A stretch of 64,000 bases of DNA from Inia geoffrensis (GCA_036417435.1 CM070899.1:69415001-69479000), one strand, 5' to 3'. Counted from the stretch's first letter, positions 39,755-51,817 are shown. Notes: generated by a model from the letters alone, not told the origin. Program-made: numbers and translations.

Positions 39755-40598
39755 ATGAGAAGACAGAAAAACACACTGCAGATGAAGGAGCATGGTAAAA
39801 ACCCACGAGAACAAACAAATGAAGAGGAAATATCCAGTCTACCTGAAAAACAAGTCAGAGTAATGCTACTAAAGATGATCCAAAATCTTGGAAATAGAAT
39901 GGAGAAAATAAAAGAAACGTTTAACAAGGACCTAGAAGAACTAAAGAGCAAACAAACATCAATAGGAATCAATAGCAGAATAACTGAGGCAGAAGAACGG
40001 AGAAGTGACCTGAAAGATAAAATAGTGGAAATAACTACTGCAGAGCAGAATAAAGAAAAAAGAATGAAAAGAATTGAGGACAGTCTCAGAGACCTCTCGG
40101 ACAATATTAAACACACCAACATTCGAATTATATGAGTCCCAGAAGAAGAAGCGAAAGAAAGGGACTGAGAAAAAATTTGAAGAGACTATAGTTGAAAACT
40201 TCCCTAATATGGGAAAGGAAATAGTTAATCAGCTCCAGGAAGTGCAGAGAGTCCCATACAGGATAAATCCAAAGAGAAACACGCCAAGACACATAATAAT
40301 CAAACTATCAAAAATTAAATACAAAGAAAAAATATTAAAAGCAGCAAGGGAAAAACAAGTAACATACAAGAGAATCCCCATAAGGTTAACCGCTGATCTT
40401 TCAGGAGAAACTCTGGAAGCCAGAAGGCAGTGGCAGAACATATTTAAAGTGATGAAAGGGAAAAACCTCCAACCAAGGTTACTCTGCCCAGCAAGGATCT
40501 CATTCAGATTCTATGGAGAAATTAAAACCCTTACAGACAAGCAAAAGTTCAGCACCACCAAAGCAGCTTTACAACAAATGCTAAAGGAACTTCTCTAG
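39755..40598 (+). pseudogene. L1 ORF1 (RNA-binding chaperone), broken
   Basis: ATG at 39755 (MRRQKN...) opens a frame with a lysine/glutamate-rich coiled-coil N-terminus. The RRM and C-terminal domain follow, ending KELL with a stop at 40596-40598. Two lesions are visible. A TGA at 40133-40135 lies where the conserved NIRIIG glycine codon would be. A second TGA at 40166-40168 accompanies a frame change just before the FEETIVENFP segment, after which the protein continues in another frame. The intact family protein is about 280-340 residues; both lesions fall near residues 127-140. In life ORF1p trimerises and coats L1 RNA. Confidence 0.93.
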
Positions 40599-40656
40599 GC
40601 AGGAAACACAAGAGAAGGGAAAGACCTACAATAACAAACCCACAACAATTAAGAAA

Positions 40657-43600
40657 ATGGTAATCGGAACATACATATCGATAGCTACCTTAAATGTAAA
40701 TGGATTAAATGCTCCAACCCAAAGACATAGATTGGCTGAATGGATACAGAAACAAGACCTGTATATATGCTGTCTACAAGAGACCCACTTCAGACCTAGG
40801 GACACATACAGACTGAAAGTGAGGGGATGGAAAAAGATATTCCATTCAAATGGAAATCAAAAGAAAGCTGGAGTAGCAATTCTCATATCAGACAAAATAG
40901 ACTTTAAAGTAAAGACTATTACAAGGGACAAAGACACTACAGAATGATCGAGGGATCAATCCAAGAAGAAGATATAACAATTGTAAATATTTATGCACCC
41001 AGCATAGGAGCACCTCAGTATATAAGGCAAATTCTAACAGCCATAAATGGGGAAATTGGCAGTAACACAATCATGGTAGGGGACTTTAACATCCCACTTT
41101 CAACAGTGGACAGATCATCCAAAATAAAAATTAATAAGGAAACACAAGCTTTAACTGATACATTAAACAAGATGGACTTAATTGATATTTATAGGACATT
41201 CCATCCCCGAACAACACAATACACTTTCTTCTCAAGCGCTCATGGAACATTCTCCAGGGTAGATCATATCTTGGCTCACAAATCAAGCCTTGGTAAATTT
41301 AAGAAAATTGAAATCATATCAAGTATCTTTTCCAACCACAATGCAATGAGACTAGATATCAACTACAGGAAGAAGTCTGTAAAAAATACAAATACATAGA
41401 GGCTAAGCAATACACTACTTAATAACCAAGGGATCACTGAAGAAATCAAAGAGGAAATCAAAATACACCTAGAAACAAATGCCAATGAAAACATGATGAC
41501 CCAAAACTTATGGGATGCAGCAAAATCAGTTCTAAGAGGGAAGTTTAGAGCAATACAGTCCTACGTCAAGAAACAAGAAACATCTCAAATAAACAACCTA
41601 ACCTTACACCTAAAGCAATTAGAGAAAGAAGAAAAAAGCCCCAAAGTTAGCAAAGTAAAGAAATCATAAAGATCAGGTCAGAAATAAATGAAAAAGAAAT
41701 GAAGGAAATGCTAGCAAAGATCAATAAAACTAAAAGCTGCTTCTTTGAGAAGATAAACAAAATTGATAAACCCTTAGCCAGACTCATCAAGAAAAACAGG
41801 GACAAGACTGAAATCAATAGAATTAGAAATGAAAAAGGAGAAGTAACAGCTGATACTGCAGAAATACAAAGGATCATGAGAGATTACTACAAGCAACTGT
41901 ATGCCAATAAAATTGACAACCTGGAAGATATGGACCCGTTCTTAGAAAAGCACAACCTTCCGAGACTGAACCAGGAAGAAATAGAAAATATAAACAGATG
42001 AATCACAAGCACAGAAATTGAGACTGTGATTAAAAATCTTCCAATAAGCAAAAGCCCAGGACCAGATGGCTTCACAGCCGAATTCTATCAAGCATTTAGA
42101 GAAGAGCTAACACCTATCCTTCTCAAACTCTTCCAAAATATAGCAGAGGGAGGAACACGCCCAAACTCATTCTATGAGGCCACCATCACCCTGATACCAA
42201 AACCAGACAAAGATGTCACAAAGAAAGAAAACTACAGGCCAATATCACTGATGAACATAGATGCAAAAATCCTCCACAAAATACTAGCAAACAGAATCCA
42301 ACAGCTTATTAAAAGGAACATATACCGTGATCAAGTGGGGTTTATCCCAGGAATGCAAGGATTCTTCAATATACGCAAAACAAGAATGTGTTACATAATA
42401 TTAACAAATTGAAGGAGAAAAAGCATATGATCATCTCAATAGATTCAGAAAAAGCTTTTGACAAAATTCAACACCCATTTATGGTAAAAACCCTCCAGAA
42501 AGCAGGCATAGAGGGAACTTACCTCAACATAATAAAGGCCATATATGACAAACCCACAGCCAACTTTGTTCTCAGTGGTGAAAAAGTGAAAAAATTTCCA
42601 CTAAGATCAGGAACAAGACAAGGTTGGCCACTCTCACCACCATTATTCAACATAGTTTTGGAAGTTTTAGCCACAGCAATCAGAGAAGAAAAAGAAATGA
42701 AAGGAATCCAAATTGGAAAAGAAGTAAAGCTGTCACTGTTTGCAGACGACATGATACTACACACAGTGAATCCTAAAGACGCTGCCAGAAAACTACTAGA
42801 GCTAATCAGTGAATTTGGTAAAGTAGCAGGATACAAAATTAATGCACATAAATCTCTTGCATACCTATACACTAATGATGAAAAATCTGAAAGAGAAATT
42901 AAGGAAACGCTCTCATTTACTATTGCAACGAAAAGAATAAAATACCTACAAAAAACCTACCTACCAAGACAAAAGACTTGTATACAGAAACTGTAAGACA
43001 CTAATGAAAGAAATTAAAGATGATATAAACAGATGGAGAGATATACCATGTTCTTGGATTGGAAGAATCAACATTGGGAAAATGACAATTCTACTCAAAG
43101 CAATCTACAGATTCAATGCAATCCCTATCAAACTACCAATGGCAGTTTTCACAGAACTAGAACAAAAATTTGCACAGTTTGTATGGAAACACAAAAGACC
43201 CCAAATAGCCAAAGCAATATTGAGAAAGAAAAACGCAGCTGGCAGAATCAGGCTCCTGGACTTCAGACTGTGCTACAAAGCCACAATAATCAAGACAGTA
43301 TGGTACTGGCAAAAAAAACAGAAATATAGATCAATGGAACAGTATAGAAAGCCCAGAGGTAAACCCACACACATATGGTCACCTTATCTTTGATAACAAA
43401 GGCAAGAATATACAATGAAGAAAAGACAGCCTCTTCAATAAGTGGTGCTGGGAAAACTGGACAGCTACATGTAAAAGAATGAAATTAGAACACTCCCTAA
43501 AACCATACACAAAAGAAACTCAAAATGGATTAAAGACCTGACTGTAAGGCCAGACACTATCAAACCCTTAGAGGAAAATATAGGCAGAACACTCTATGAC

Positions 43601-44692
43601 ATAAATCATAGCAAGATCTTTTTTGACCCACCTCCTAGAGGAAGAGAAATAAAAACAAAAATAAACAAATGGGACCTAATGAAACTTAAATACTTTTGCA
43701 CAGCAAAGGAAACCATAAAGAAGACCAAAAGACAACCCTCAGAATGGGAGAAAAAAGTTGCAAATGAAGCATCTGACAAAGGATTAATCTCCAAAATTAA
43801 CAAGCAGCTCATGCAGCTCAATATCAAAAAAACAAACAACCCAATCCAAAAATGGGCAGAATACCTAAATAGACATTTCTCCAAAGAAGATATACAGATT
43901 GCCAACAAACACATGAAAGGATGCTCAACATCACTAATCATTAGAGAAACGCTAATCAAAACTACAATGAGGTATCACCTCACTCCAGTCAGAATGGTCA
44001 TCATCATAAAATGTGCAAACAATAAATGCTGGAGAGGGTGTGGAGAAGAGGAAACCCTCTTGTACTGTTGGTGGAAATGTAAATTGATACAGCCACTATG
44101 GAGAACAATATGGAGGTTCCTTTAAAAAATAAAAATAGGGCTTCCCTGGTGGCACAGTGGTTGAGAGTCCGCCTGCCGATGCAGGGGACACGGGTTTGTG
44201 CCCCGGTCTGGGAAGATCCCATATGCCGTGGAGCGGCTGGGTCCATGAGCCATGGCCACTGAGCCTGCGCATCTGGAGCCTGTACTCCGCAATGGGAGAG
44301 GCCACAACAGTGAGAGGCCCGTGTACCACAAAAAAAATAATAAAAAAAATCAAATTAAAATAAAAATAGAACTACCATAGGACCCAGCAATCCCACTACT
44401 GGGCATATACCCTGAGAAAACCATAATTCAAGAAGAGTCATGTCCCACAATGTTCATTGCAGCTCTGTTTACAATAGCCAAGACATGGAAGCAATCTAAG
44501 TGTCCATCAATAGAAGATTGGATAAAGAAGATGTGGCACACATATACAATAGAATATTACTCAGCCATTACAAGAAACGAAATTGAGTCATTTGTAGTGA
44601 AGTGGATGGACCTAGAGTCTGTCATACTGAGTGAAGTAAGTCAGAAAGAGAAAAACAAATACCGTATGCTAACACATATATATGGAATGTAA
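40657..44692 (+). pseudogene. L1 ORF2 (endonuclease / reverse transcriptase), broken
   Basis: Starts MVIGTYISIATLNVNGLN at 40657. Endonuclease residues equivalent to Asn14 and Glu43 (LQETH) are present, as are VGDFN, SRVDH and an active-site His. The usual SDH is SNH here. The reverse transcriptase retains a slightly changed [10 protein letters not shown] and FADD (42739-42750). The Cys-rich C-terminal part ([12 protein letters not shown]) is present. Damage includes frame changes near 40.93, 41.65, 42.39, 42.97 and 43.3 kb, and in-frame stops at 41397-41399 (a Trp position) and 41999-42001. A SINE also lies inside the C-terminal coding region at 44139-44356. The final stop is at 44690-44692. 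The enzyme nicked DNA and copied L1 RNA by target-primed reverse transcription; it is not functional now. Confidence 0.94.
44139..44356 (+). mobile_element. CHR-type SINE, short form, nested in L1 ORF2
   Basis: Full sense copy with an impure A-rich tail. The target-site duplication AAAATAAAAATAG lies at 44126-44138 and 44357-44369, made from L1 sequence. It splits the codons after WRFL of ORF2, so it postdates the L1. Confidence 0.96.
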
Positions 44693-45061
44693 AAAAAAAA
44701 ATATATATATATATTTATGAAGAACCTAGGGGCAGGACAGGAATAAAGACGCAGATGTAGAGAATGGACTTGAGGACACAGGGAGGGAGAAGGGTAAGCT
44801 GGGACGAAGTGAGAGGGTGTCATGGACATATATACACTACCAAATGTAAAATAGATAGCTAGTGGGAAGCAGCTGCACAGCCCGGGGAGATCAGCTTGGT
44901 GTTTTGTGACCACCTAGAGGGGTGGGATAGGGAGGGTGGGAGGGAGACACAAGAGGGAGGAGATATGGGGATATATGTATATAGCTGATTCACTTTGTTA
45001 GAAAACAGAAACTAACGTACCATTGTAAAGCAATTATACTCCAATAAAGATGTTTAAGAAA
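44693..45061 (+). other. L1 3' UTR with poly(A) signal
   Basis: It runs from the ORF2 stop through an A-run with TA repeats (about 44689-44715), a G-rich segment, and an AATAAA signal at 45043-45048. The element's own A-tail is short and merges with the A-rich target duplication. Confidence 0.85.
44919..44944 (+). other. G-quadruplex motif in L1 3' UTR
   Basis: Six G-runs of three or four with one- to three-base loops (G4 T G3 ATA G3 A G3 T G3 A G3). This meets the usual quadruplex pattern on the + strand, i.e. in both the L1 RNA and the PRKD1 pre-mRNA. Confidence 0.85.
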
Positions 45062-45074
45062 AAAAATTAAATTT

Positions 45075-46559
45075 TATTCTGTAGTTTGACATAAACATAA
45101 TCTGAGTCTTTTCATGGTTAACCAACATTCCACCAAAAGGAACATTCTCTGGCATAGTACAGTAATAAAATGTGAGAAAATGTGGAAAATATTAATTTTC
45201 AGGAATGTTAAACACTCTTGTCTCTTCAGACAGCATCAAGAATTTTCTCTTGCTTATGTCATTTTCTGCTGAGACCTTTCATCATGTTAGTACTAACTAG
45301 ACTGCTCCTGGCTAATTTGCTGGCTTCCCCCACCAATGCCCGCTTTTCTTTTTTTTTTTTTCGGAAAACATGGCATGGTTGAGCTAATGCTTTTAGAACC
45401 AGTAAGCCAGGAAAAGATTGCTCATGGGTGGATGGGTTGGGTTATGGAGGGAAAAGAAAAACAACTCCATGGAAGTTTCCCACCATATATACTCCCATGG
45501 CTGGCAAACTTTCTTTGTCTGTTGACCAAAGGGTTAGCATTGTTACTATTGTTATGAAGTAGGAAAACACTGCAGATGGAAATTTCTTTTACTAAAGCCA
45601 ATGTCAAGTTCAAGTGTATGGTACTGAAATGTAAATAAAGTTCATGGAATTTATCTGAAGTCTTCTGCATGATGGATCTCTATTGAAGCATGGTAATTCA
45701 TCCGTAGCAAAGCATATTAATAACAGGACTGCATTCATATGACTCAACCCTGTTTTGCTTTGTTTTGTTTGGACTTGAGCTCTAATAATTGTCTGTATGT
45801 GTGTATGTATCAATCTTGTAGGTGGTTAAATAGACAAAGACTACAAGAATTTCTCAAATAAAATCACAGTTTTAAAGTCTTAGAGCTAAGTGTTAAATCT
45901 TTCCTTCTTTTATTAATAGTAAAAACCCAAATTTTTTCCTGGGAAATTTTTGTTATCTTTTACAGTAGATTATGCTGTATTATTTATAACTTTTGCAGAA
46001 TGCTGTTTCCCCATGTGGTTATTTGTTCCCCACTATCTAGAGATGGGAGCCTCCTTAGAAAGCTAGTACTATAGCCCAGGCAGAAGGGTATGGACCTATT
46101 CTCAGGCAGTGACAGAAGAGCTGGAAATGAGGTACAGAGATCAAGAGATATTTTAGAGGTAAAATTAAAGAGATCTAATAACCATTTGTGTACAGTTGAT
46201 GAAGGAGATGAGAAAATGAAGGCAACTCCAAGGAGGGCTACAGCTACCTAAGCGTGATCTCATTTCCTTTCCTTCATCCCAAGTCTTGCCTTTATACATT
46301 CTTCAACATGTTTGCCAGATGGTTTGGTTACTGCCCCGGAGGGCTGAATAACTGATTATATAGAATCAGGATATATAGTACCATTGATTTCCTTCGTGCT
46401 TTTGTATAAGTTGCATAACCTCTGGGATTCATGGGTTTTGTTTATTTTTTTAATCTAAAAAAGAGCTTATACTGGATGAAAGTATCATACAGTGATAATA
46501 ATACATGGATTCCATGTTTTCTTCAGCCTGCAAGTAAAGTGGTATGCATAAGGATTGAG
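45075..46559. other. Unassigned intron DNA
   Basis: No gene or nameable repeat; a T13 run lies near 45349-45361. Confidence 0.45.
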
Positions 46560-46795
46560 TAGTTTCCAGGGCCAGATCATCTGGGTTCATATCCTTTTTC
46601 TGTGCTTCAGCACTTACATCTTTGCTAAGACATTAAATCATTCAGCGATCCAGTTTCCTCATCTATAAAACGGGGACAACAATAGCACCTACATTGTATG
46701 GTTATTATAAAAATTAAAATAAATTAATGCATGTAAAGCACCTCGGAGAATTTCTGTGCATAGCAGCTGCACACAATAGATGTTAGCTGTTTTGA
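46560..46795 (+). repeat. MIR, sense
   Basis: Most of a MIR in order: 'CCAGATCATCTGGGTTCATA', 'CAGTTTCCTCATCTATAAAA', 'GGTTATTATAAAAATTAAAA', 'AATGCATGTAAAGCACCT' and 'ACACAATAGATGTTAGC'. Confidence 0.85.
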
Positions 46796-47234
46796 TTGCT
46801 CTCCTCACACTCTAAGTGGTCTTTCCCATGATGTTCATGGTGGTTAAACATACCACAAAAGGGAATTCTGGTCTTTGATAACTTTGAGATAACTTTGAGA
46901 AATGTTGTGTTAAGCAATGCTGAAAGAATTATTTACTGCAGGACTCTTCAGAACTCTGGTGCATGCTAATAGGAAACATAACTCTCCAATATCCCTTCCC
47001 AAATTCACTGTATCACGAAATAGTTTATTTTCCTCTCTATCTGGGGAGTCTTGGGTCAGCAGTTCACACTGGAAATACTCCTCTAGGTCAAGCCCATAGA
47101 CCAGTGATGTGAGATGATATATCCATTCTCTTTATACAGGCCACTTCTTTCTCACAGAGGGTGATGTTTGAACCATGGAGAAGCAGGAGTTAAGCAATAA
47201 ACCTTTGTTTACATAGTGGCACAGGCTTTTGAAG

Positions 47235-47630
47235 CAGTTTACATAAGTAATGTTTCCTTTGCAATGACACTGTGAGGTAGTGAAATCAGGTATCTTAAAA
47301 GCTATGGAGGGCTTCCCTGGTGGCGCAGCGGTTGAGAGTCCGCCTGCCGATGCAGGGAACACAGGTTCATGCCCTGGTCCGGGAAGATCCCACATGCCGC
47401 GGAGCGGCTGGGCCCGTGAGCCATGGCTGCTGAGGCTGCGCATCTGGAGCCTGTGTTCTGCAAAGGGAGAGGCCACAACAGTGAGAGGCCCGTGTACCGC
47501 AAAAAAAAAAAAAAAAAAAAAAAGCTTTGGAATATAAATTTTAACACCCACATCCTACAGTGAGTAGGGGTAGTACTAACCAGAGCTTGAATCTAAGTGA
47601 CTGAATTCTTCACACCGCTTCAAGTTAGCC
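47235..47630 (-). repeat. MIR, antisense, split by a SINE
   Basis: The left part is about 47235-47296 and the right part about 47532-47630 (CCACATCCTACAGTGAG... ACCAGAGCTTGAATCTAAG). Together they form the reverse complement of a MIR. Confidence 0.65.
47309..47519 (+). mobile_element. CHR-type SINE, short form
   Basis: Full sense copy with an A-tail of more than 20 A. Duplications AAAAGCTATGGA (47297-47308) and AAAAGCTTTGGA (47520-47531) differ at one base. The left junction TT|AAAA fits L1 endonuclease cleavage. Confidence 0.95.
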
Positions 47631-49011
47631 CTTTGAACTTGTACTGGTAAACAGGAATTCTTGAGAACCTGTTCAAAGAATTCCTACTATAGTAAGACAG
47701 TTTGTATTTCAAAGAAACATTGATGGTATTTGTAACAACAAAACCAGCAATGAGCTAGCTACAAGTTCCATTGACATGATTTTTATCACACAACCATTAT
47801 TTCCCTCTTCCTCATAAAAAATATTTCATAAACATACAAATTGTGATCAGATTAAGAAAACTCTAGAGGCTCTGCTCTGTAGAGTTATGATACAAAATAT
47901 GAAATAATAAAGTAACCATGTCCTTGTTTAAATAGGATCCCATCATGTAATTTCACAGCTGTGATCAAAATTGAAATAGTGTCTTAGGGTCACTATATTT
48001 AAGGTATTCTTATGACCATGTTTTTCTATTAGTAAGATTCATTGCCTAAACTATAAGCCAGAAAAAATATATGGTAACGAAATTCCAGGTAGTCCTCGCT
48101 TATTTTATAGAAAGTGTAAATTATTGATTTATATGGTGCTATGCCAGTTATATCCATTTCTCTCAGATATAGTACATTGCCTAGCAGTGTTTTTTCCCCC
48201 CTCTGAAATATGGATGGAAGGGAAAAACCTCGAGAGTGATGTATTAGATCACTGCATTATTATTTCTCCAAGAGTACGTTATGTAGACATGTTTGTTTGT
48301 TTGCTTTTAAGAAGGCAGAATTAATCATGGAAAGCACCTCCCCAGCCCTAATACTGCTTGGATAATTGTATTTCTTTGTAGTTGTTCTTGGATATCTAAA
48401 TCTGCCAGGCTGAGTGGTCCCAATTCCTATCCACCTTTAGTTGCAATTATCTGTGCAGGTGGTTTTTTAACAGTGGAGAACTTACATGTGAGATTATAGG
48501 TCATTACTCTTTTCTTCTAAATATGGTTTATGTTAACTGTGTCTTTAGCGTTTCCATTTATTAGTAATATTAATTCTCTTTACATTCTTATCTTTCAGAT
48601 AAATCTGGTTTTGGTCTCATTGTGCCACTCTAAACCATTTTCATTAAAAAGTGAATGCAAAGAGCAGACTGTTGGAATGTTTCCATAGATTTCCCATTTC
48701 CTACTTGTGACCTCCATGATCACAAGTAGGAAAAGGGGCCTTGGAGCACTCCCTCCTTACTTTGATAGTTTTCTCGATTATTTGTCCTTTTGTGGAGTGG
48801 ATTCTCCAAGGAGATATAGTACAATAGTGCATTGCTTCTCTGTCTTTTTTTTTTTTTAAACTTAACTATCCTTAAGTGTCAAGGCAAAGTGAAGACATTC
48901 TTCCCAGGTCACATGGGGCATAAGACAAACCCTAAAGAAAAAAGTTCTTTGAAGAATCTTATTTCATTTGAAAATTTTATGCACATGTTGCATTCTGCTA
49001 CATTGTATTTC
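47631..49011. other. Unassigned intron DNA
   Basis: No supported gene or repeat, except the perfect short inverted repeat listed at 48697-48733. Confidence 0.5.
48697..48733. repeat. Perfect 14-bp inverted repeat with a 9-nt loop
   Basis: Arms 48697-48710 (TTTCCTACTTGTGA) and 48720-48733 are exact reverse complements, separated by CCTCCATGA. The stem is too short for a microRNA precursor and is not followed by a T-run. Confidence 0.9.
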
Positions 49012-49245
49012 TCTTAATTTTTTTACTGAAGTACAGTTGTTTTTCAGTGTTATGTTACCTTCAGGTGTACAGCAAAGTGATTCAGTTATACATACATATA
49101 TATCTATTTTTTTCAGATTCTTTTCCCTTTTAGGTTATTATGAAATGTTGAGTATAGTTCCCTGTGCTATATAGTAGGTCCGTGTTAGTTATCTATTTTA
49201 TATATAGTAAAGTGTATATATTAATCCCAAACTCCGGGATTAACA
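49012..49245 (-). mobile_element. L1 3' end, antisense
   Basis: Reverse complement of a laurasiatherian L1 terminus: 'TACTGAAGTACAGTTG', GTACAGCAAAGTGATTCAG, 'GTATAGTTCCCTGTGCTATA', 'TAATCCCAAACTCC'. It is strongly 5' truncated. Confidence 0.85.
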
Positions 49246-49304
49246 TAATTTTGAATAACTAATTTTTCTTCCCCATGTTGTTCTTTAAGAAAAAAAATGA
49301 TAAC

Positions 49305-49435
49305 ATTATTGATAGCGATATAAGGACATATAGCATTTATGATGTGTTAGGCACTGTTCTAACTGCTTTACATATATTCATTCAGAAATATGCACATTTC
49401 TTTTGTGGCATATATCCTCATAACTTCAATTTGAT
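49305..49435 (-). repeat. MIR, antisense
   Basis: 'AGCATTTATGATGTGTTAGG... CACTGTTCTAACTGCTTTAC... ATCCTCATAACTTC' matches the reverse-complement MIR end. Confidence 0.7.
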
Positions 49436-49439
49436 AAAT

Positions 49440-49640
49440 AGTGGACTTCTAATAAAAGACTTCAGTTTAAACCCCAGAGCTGCCATTTATTTCTTATATA
49501 GTGTATTGCAAGTCACCTCATTCCCCAGAGTCTTTATCTATCACCTGTCAAATAGCAATAACAGTATCTCCAAGATAGGGTTGGGTTATAGATTTCATGA
49601 GAATAAATAGAACGCCTTTCACAAGATGCCTGGCAAATGT
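49440..49640 (+). repeat. MIR, sense
   Basis: 'AAGACTTCAGTTTAAACCCC... GAGCTGCCATTTATTTC... GTCTTTATCTATCACC... GGGTTATAGATTTCATGAG... GATGCCTGGCAAATG' follows the MIR body in order. It sits directly after an antisense MIR. Confidence 0.72.
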
Positions 49641-49644
49641 GAAG

Positions 49645-49795
49645 TTCTCAACTTTCATGCCCCACCTCCACCCCACTGGACTACACTTTACTTGAAATAG
49701 GAACCGTTTATTTTGGTATTGAGTCCTCAGGACCTAACATATGACATGTAATCAATATCTGTTGGTTCAATGAATGAATGAATACTTAGGTAAAC
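49645..49795 (+). repeat. L2 3' end, sense
   Basis: 'CTGGACTACACTTTACTTGA... TGAGTCCTCAGGACCTAACA... TCAATGAATGAATGAATAC' is the terminal L2 pattern including the tail repeat. Confidence 0.72.
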
Positions 49796-51524
49796 AAAAG
49801 GAACAAACCAACAAATGAACAGTTAAATAGGTGCTCTGTATATGATGTTGAAAATTGCTGTTGTTTTTTAGGGATTGAATTTCAGTGCTTACTGTTGACT
49901 CTCCTTGGCCTAATCTGTTAGTAAGATTAATATTATTATCATCTGACTAATCCTTTTCTTTCTGCTTTTTTGCTATCTTCTACATATCCTTAATAACTAT
50001 TTTTTTGGAAATTATTTATTTTTAGAAATTTAGTTTGCTTTCAAAACATTGCAATGTCTTTGACAACATTTCTCATGTACAATGAGACCTAATTCATAAA
50101 ATACCAGTTGTTCTACTATCTTAATTCTTACAGCTCCCTGATTGTGCTCATCACCGTGACCAAGTGACCTCATCTGCCACCGAAGTCCATTCATTCTTGC
50201 TTGAGTTAGCTTTCCCACCCATTGTTCTTTTCTTTCAAATATCCTTGCTTTCTTTCTAAAACATGTTTAGTAATCACTTCTTTTTGATGCGCTCCCCCTC
50301 AATAGTAATCTCACTTTCCTTCATCAGCTTGCCATCATTTCTTCATCTGGAGCCTCAGGGTCCCTTACCTGGCATTACAGCTCAGAGAGGTGACCCTGGA
50401 GCTGGCCTCGGGCTCTGACCTTTCTATTTCAGCATCTGGAAGGAGTAAGGAGTGATATCCTGAGATTCTGACTGACCTTTCCGGCCGCTCCCCCTCTTCC
50501 TTGCCCTCCTCACATTGGAGCTCTGTAGCTTTGTCCATCCAGCAGAACAGCTGTCAGTGCCTAAGGGTCAGCTGGCAAAAGATCTATAGGAGAAGCTGCG
50601 TCACCCACTCCAAACTGGAGTCTAAATCTCTATAGAGATCTCTGTCCGTGTACGAACTGTGGTTTTCAGAGAAGGACATATCAAGCCCCTCTGCTCACTC
50701 AGAATTAGCCTAAGGCCTAGTTCTTAACCATCTGGCAAGTGAATATCTAGCCAGAAATCATACTTTTTCCTTCTCTTCTCTTTTAATCTACTACTTCTGT
50801 CATTGAGGACAGTACTGTAAGTCATCCAGATAAACAGGAAAAGAACACATGGGTAATGAAAACCACACAGAGGGGGATTTTTCTCTGTATGTTCTGGTCT
50901 CTGTATAACCAAAAATTCCTTATAATTCTTCTTAGGGTGGACACTCAATGTCTCACATATGTAAATCTTACAATGTTAGCATCTTAATGATACAACAAGA
51001 GCTCAGAGGACTTGCATATTCAGAATCCTTCTAGGAAACGTAGTAAGATGTTCTTGTTCTTTTTGCCTTTTTACATTAATTTTGTCTTTATAATTGGTTT
51101 ATAAAGCACACAAAAAATGTCATTAATCTATCTTATTTATCAGATTTGACTCAGAATTATTTGGAGCTTATTTCCAAAACTCACACTCCAACTCAAAAAT
51201 GAAGATTTTGACACATCAGAGATACTGAAATGGATGAGTTAGAATCTGACCATAATATAAAAAATATTTTAAGCAATAATAGTATCTTATAAATAGGTAT
51301 TGCCTTGTCTCAATTCTATACAGAGGTAATACAGATTTTTTTCGAGTCAGAAACTTTGAACAAATGGTTAGCTTTCTGCCGAGTTAAATAACATGAAATT
51401 CTTGTCCTGTAGGCTCAAACTAGAAAATAAAAGTGTTTGGGTTTTTATTTTGTCCACCTGTTGTGAAAATATGAAATTGTATTTGTGAGAATAGGTTGAG
51501 GGCTATGCAGTCCAACCATGCCTC
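49796..51524. other. Unassigned intron DNA
   Basis: No gene or nameable repeat. About 50350-50560 is GC-richer than the surroundings. Confidence 0.45.
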
Positions 51525-51722
51525 TGGCTGTGCCCTGTCCAGTGCGGTAGCCACTATGTGTGGCAATTTAAATTTCAATTAACTAGAATTAATGTAAAAT
51601 TAAAATTTAACTCCTTAGTCACATGACTACATTTCAAGTGTTTAATAGGCACATTGGCTAATAGCTGCCATATTGATATAGAACATTTTGACCATCAAAA
51701 AAATTCTATTGGACAGAACAGC
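51525..51722. mobile_element. hAT-Charlie type MITE (MER3-like)
   Basis: About 200 bp whose ends are imperfect inverted repeats: TGTCCAGTGCGGTAGCC on the left, against CTATTGGACAGA on the right. Inner parts resemble a nonautonomous hAT element (TTTCAAGTGTTTAATAGGCA). The family label is from memory. Confidence 0.55.
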
Positions 51723-51764
51723 TAGATAAATGAAATTTTACTCCTAAAACTCTGGAATACATTC

Positions 51765-51767
<3 letters not shown>

Positions 51768-51815
<48 letters not shown>
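51768..51815 (+). repeat. (CA)n microsatellite, pure
   Basis: About 24 uninterrupted CA dinucleotides starting directly after the hAT-like element and short flank. Confidence 0.98.

Positions 51816-51817
<2 letters not shown>

Larger units (their letters stand above)
39056..45061 (+). mobile_element. Near-full-length cetacean L1 retrotransposon, inactive
   Basis: A 6.0-kb element (about 5.8 kb without its nested SINE) in the order 5' UTR, ORF1, ORF2, 3' UTR and A-rich end. It is flanked by a 13-bp direct repeat AAAAATTAAATTT at 39043-39055 and 45062-45074. The left junction reads TT|AAAAA on the top strand, i.e. TTTT/AA on the nicked strand, the canonical L1 endonuclease site. Both ORFs are broken by stops and frame changes and ORF2 is interrupted by a SINE. 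The element cannot move by itself now, but the residual frames are still easy to read, so it is much younger than the other L1 pieces here. Orientation is sense to PRKD1. Confidence 0.96.

Noticed and set aside
39556..40122. A 188-codon open frame on the minus strand.
   Set aside because: It is the shadow of L1 ORF1 coding sequence on the opposite strand, with no family resemblance.
42388..42996. A 202-codon reverse-transcriptase open frame with FADD.
   Set aside because: It is only a surviving segment of broken L1 ORF2, with frame changes on both sides and no start of its own. It is not a separate gene, retron or group II intron enzyme.
48697..48733. Possible microRNA precursor or transcription terminator.
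   Set aside because: The stem is only 14 bp with no extension, so it is too short for a pre-miRNA. There is no T-run, and intrinsic terminators do not apply to a nuclear intron.
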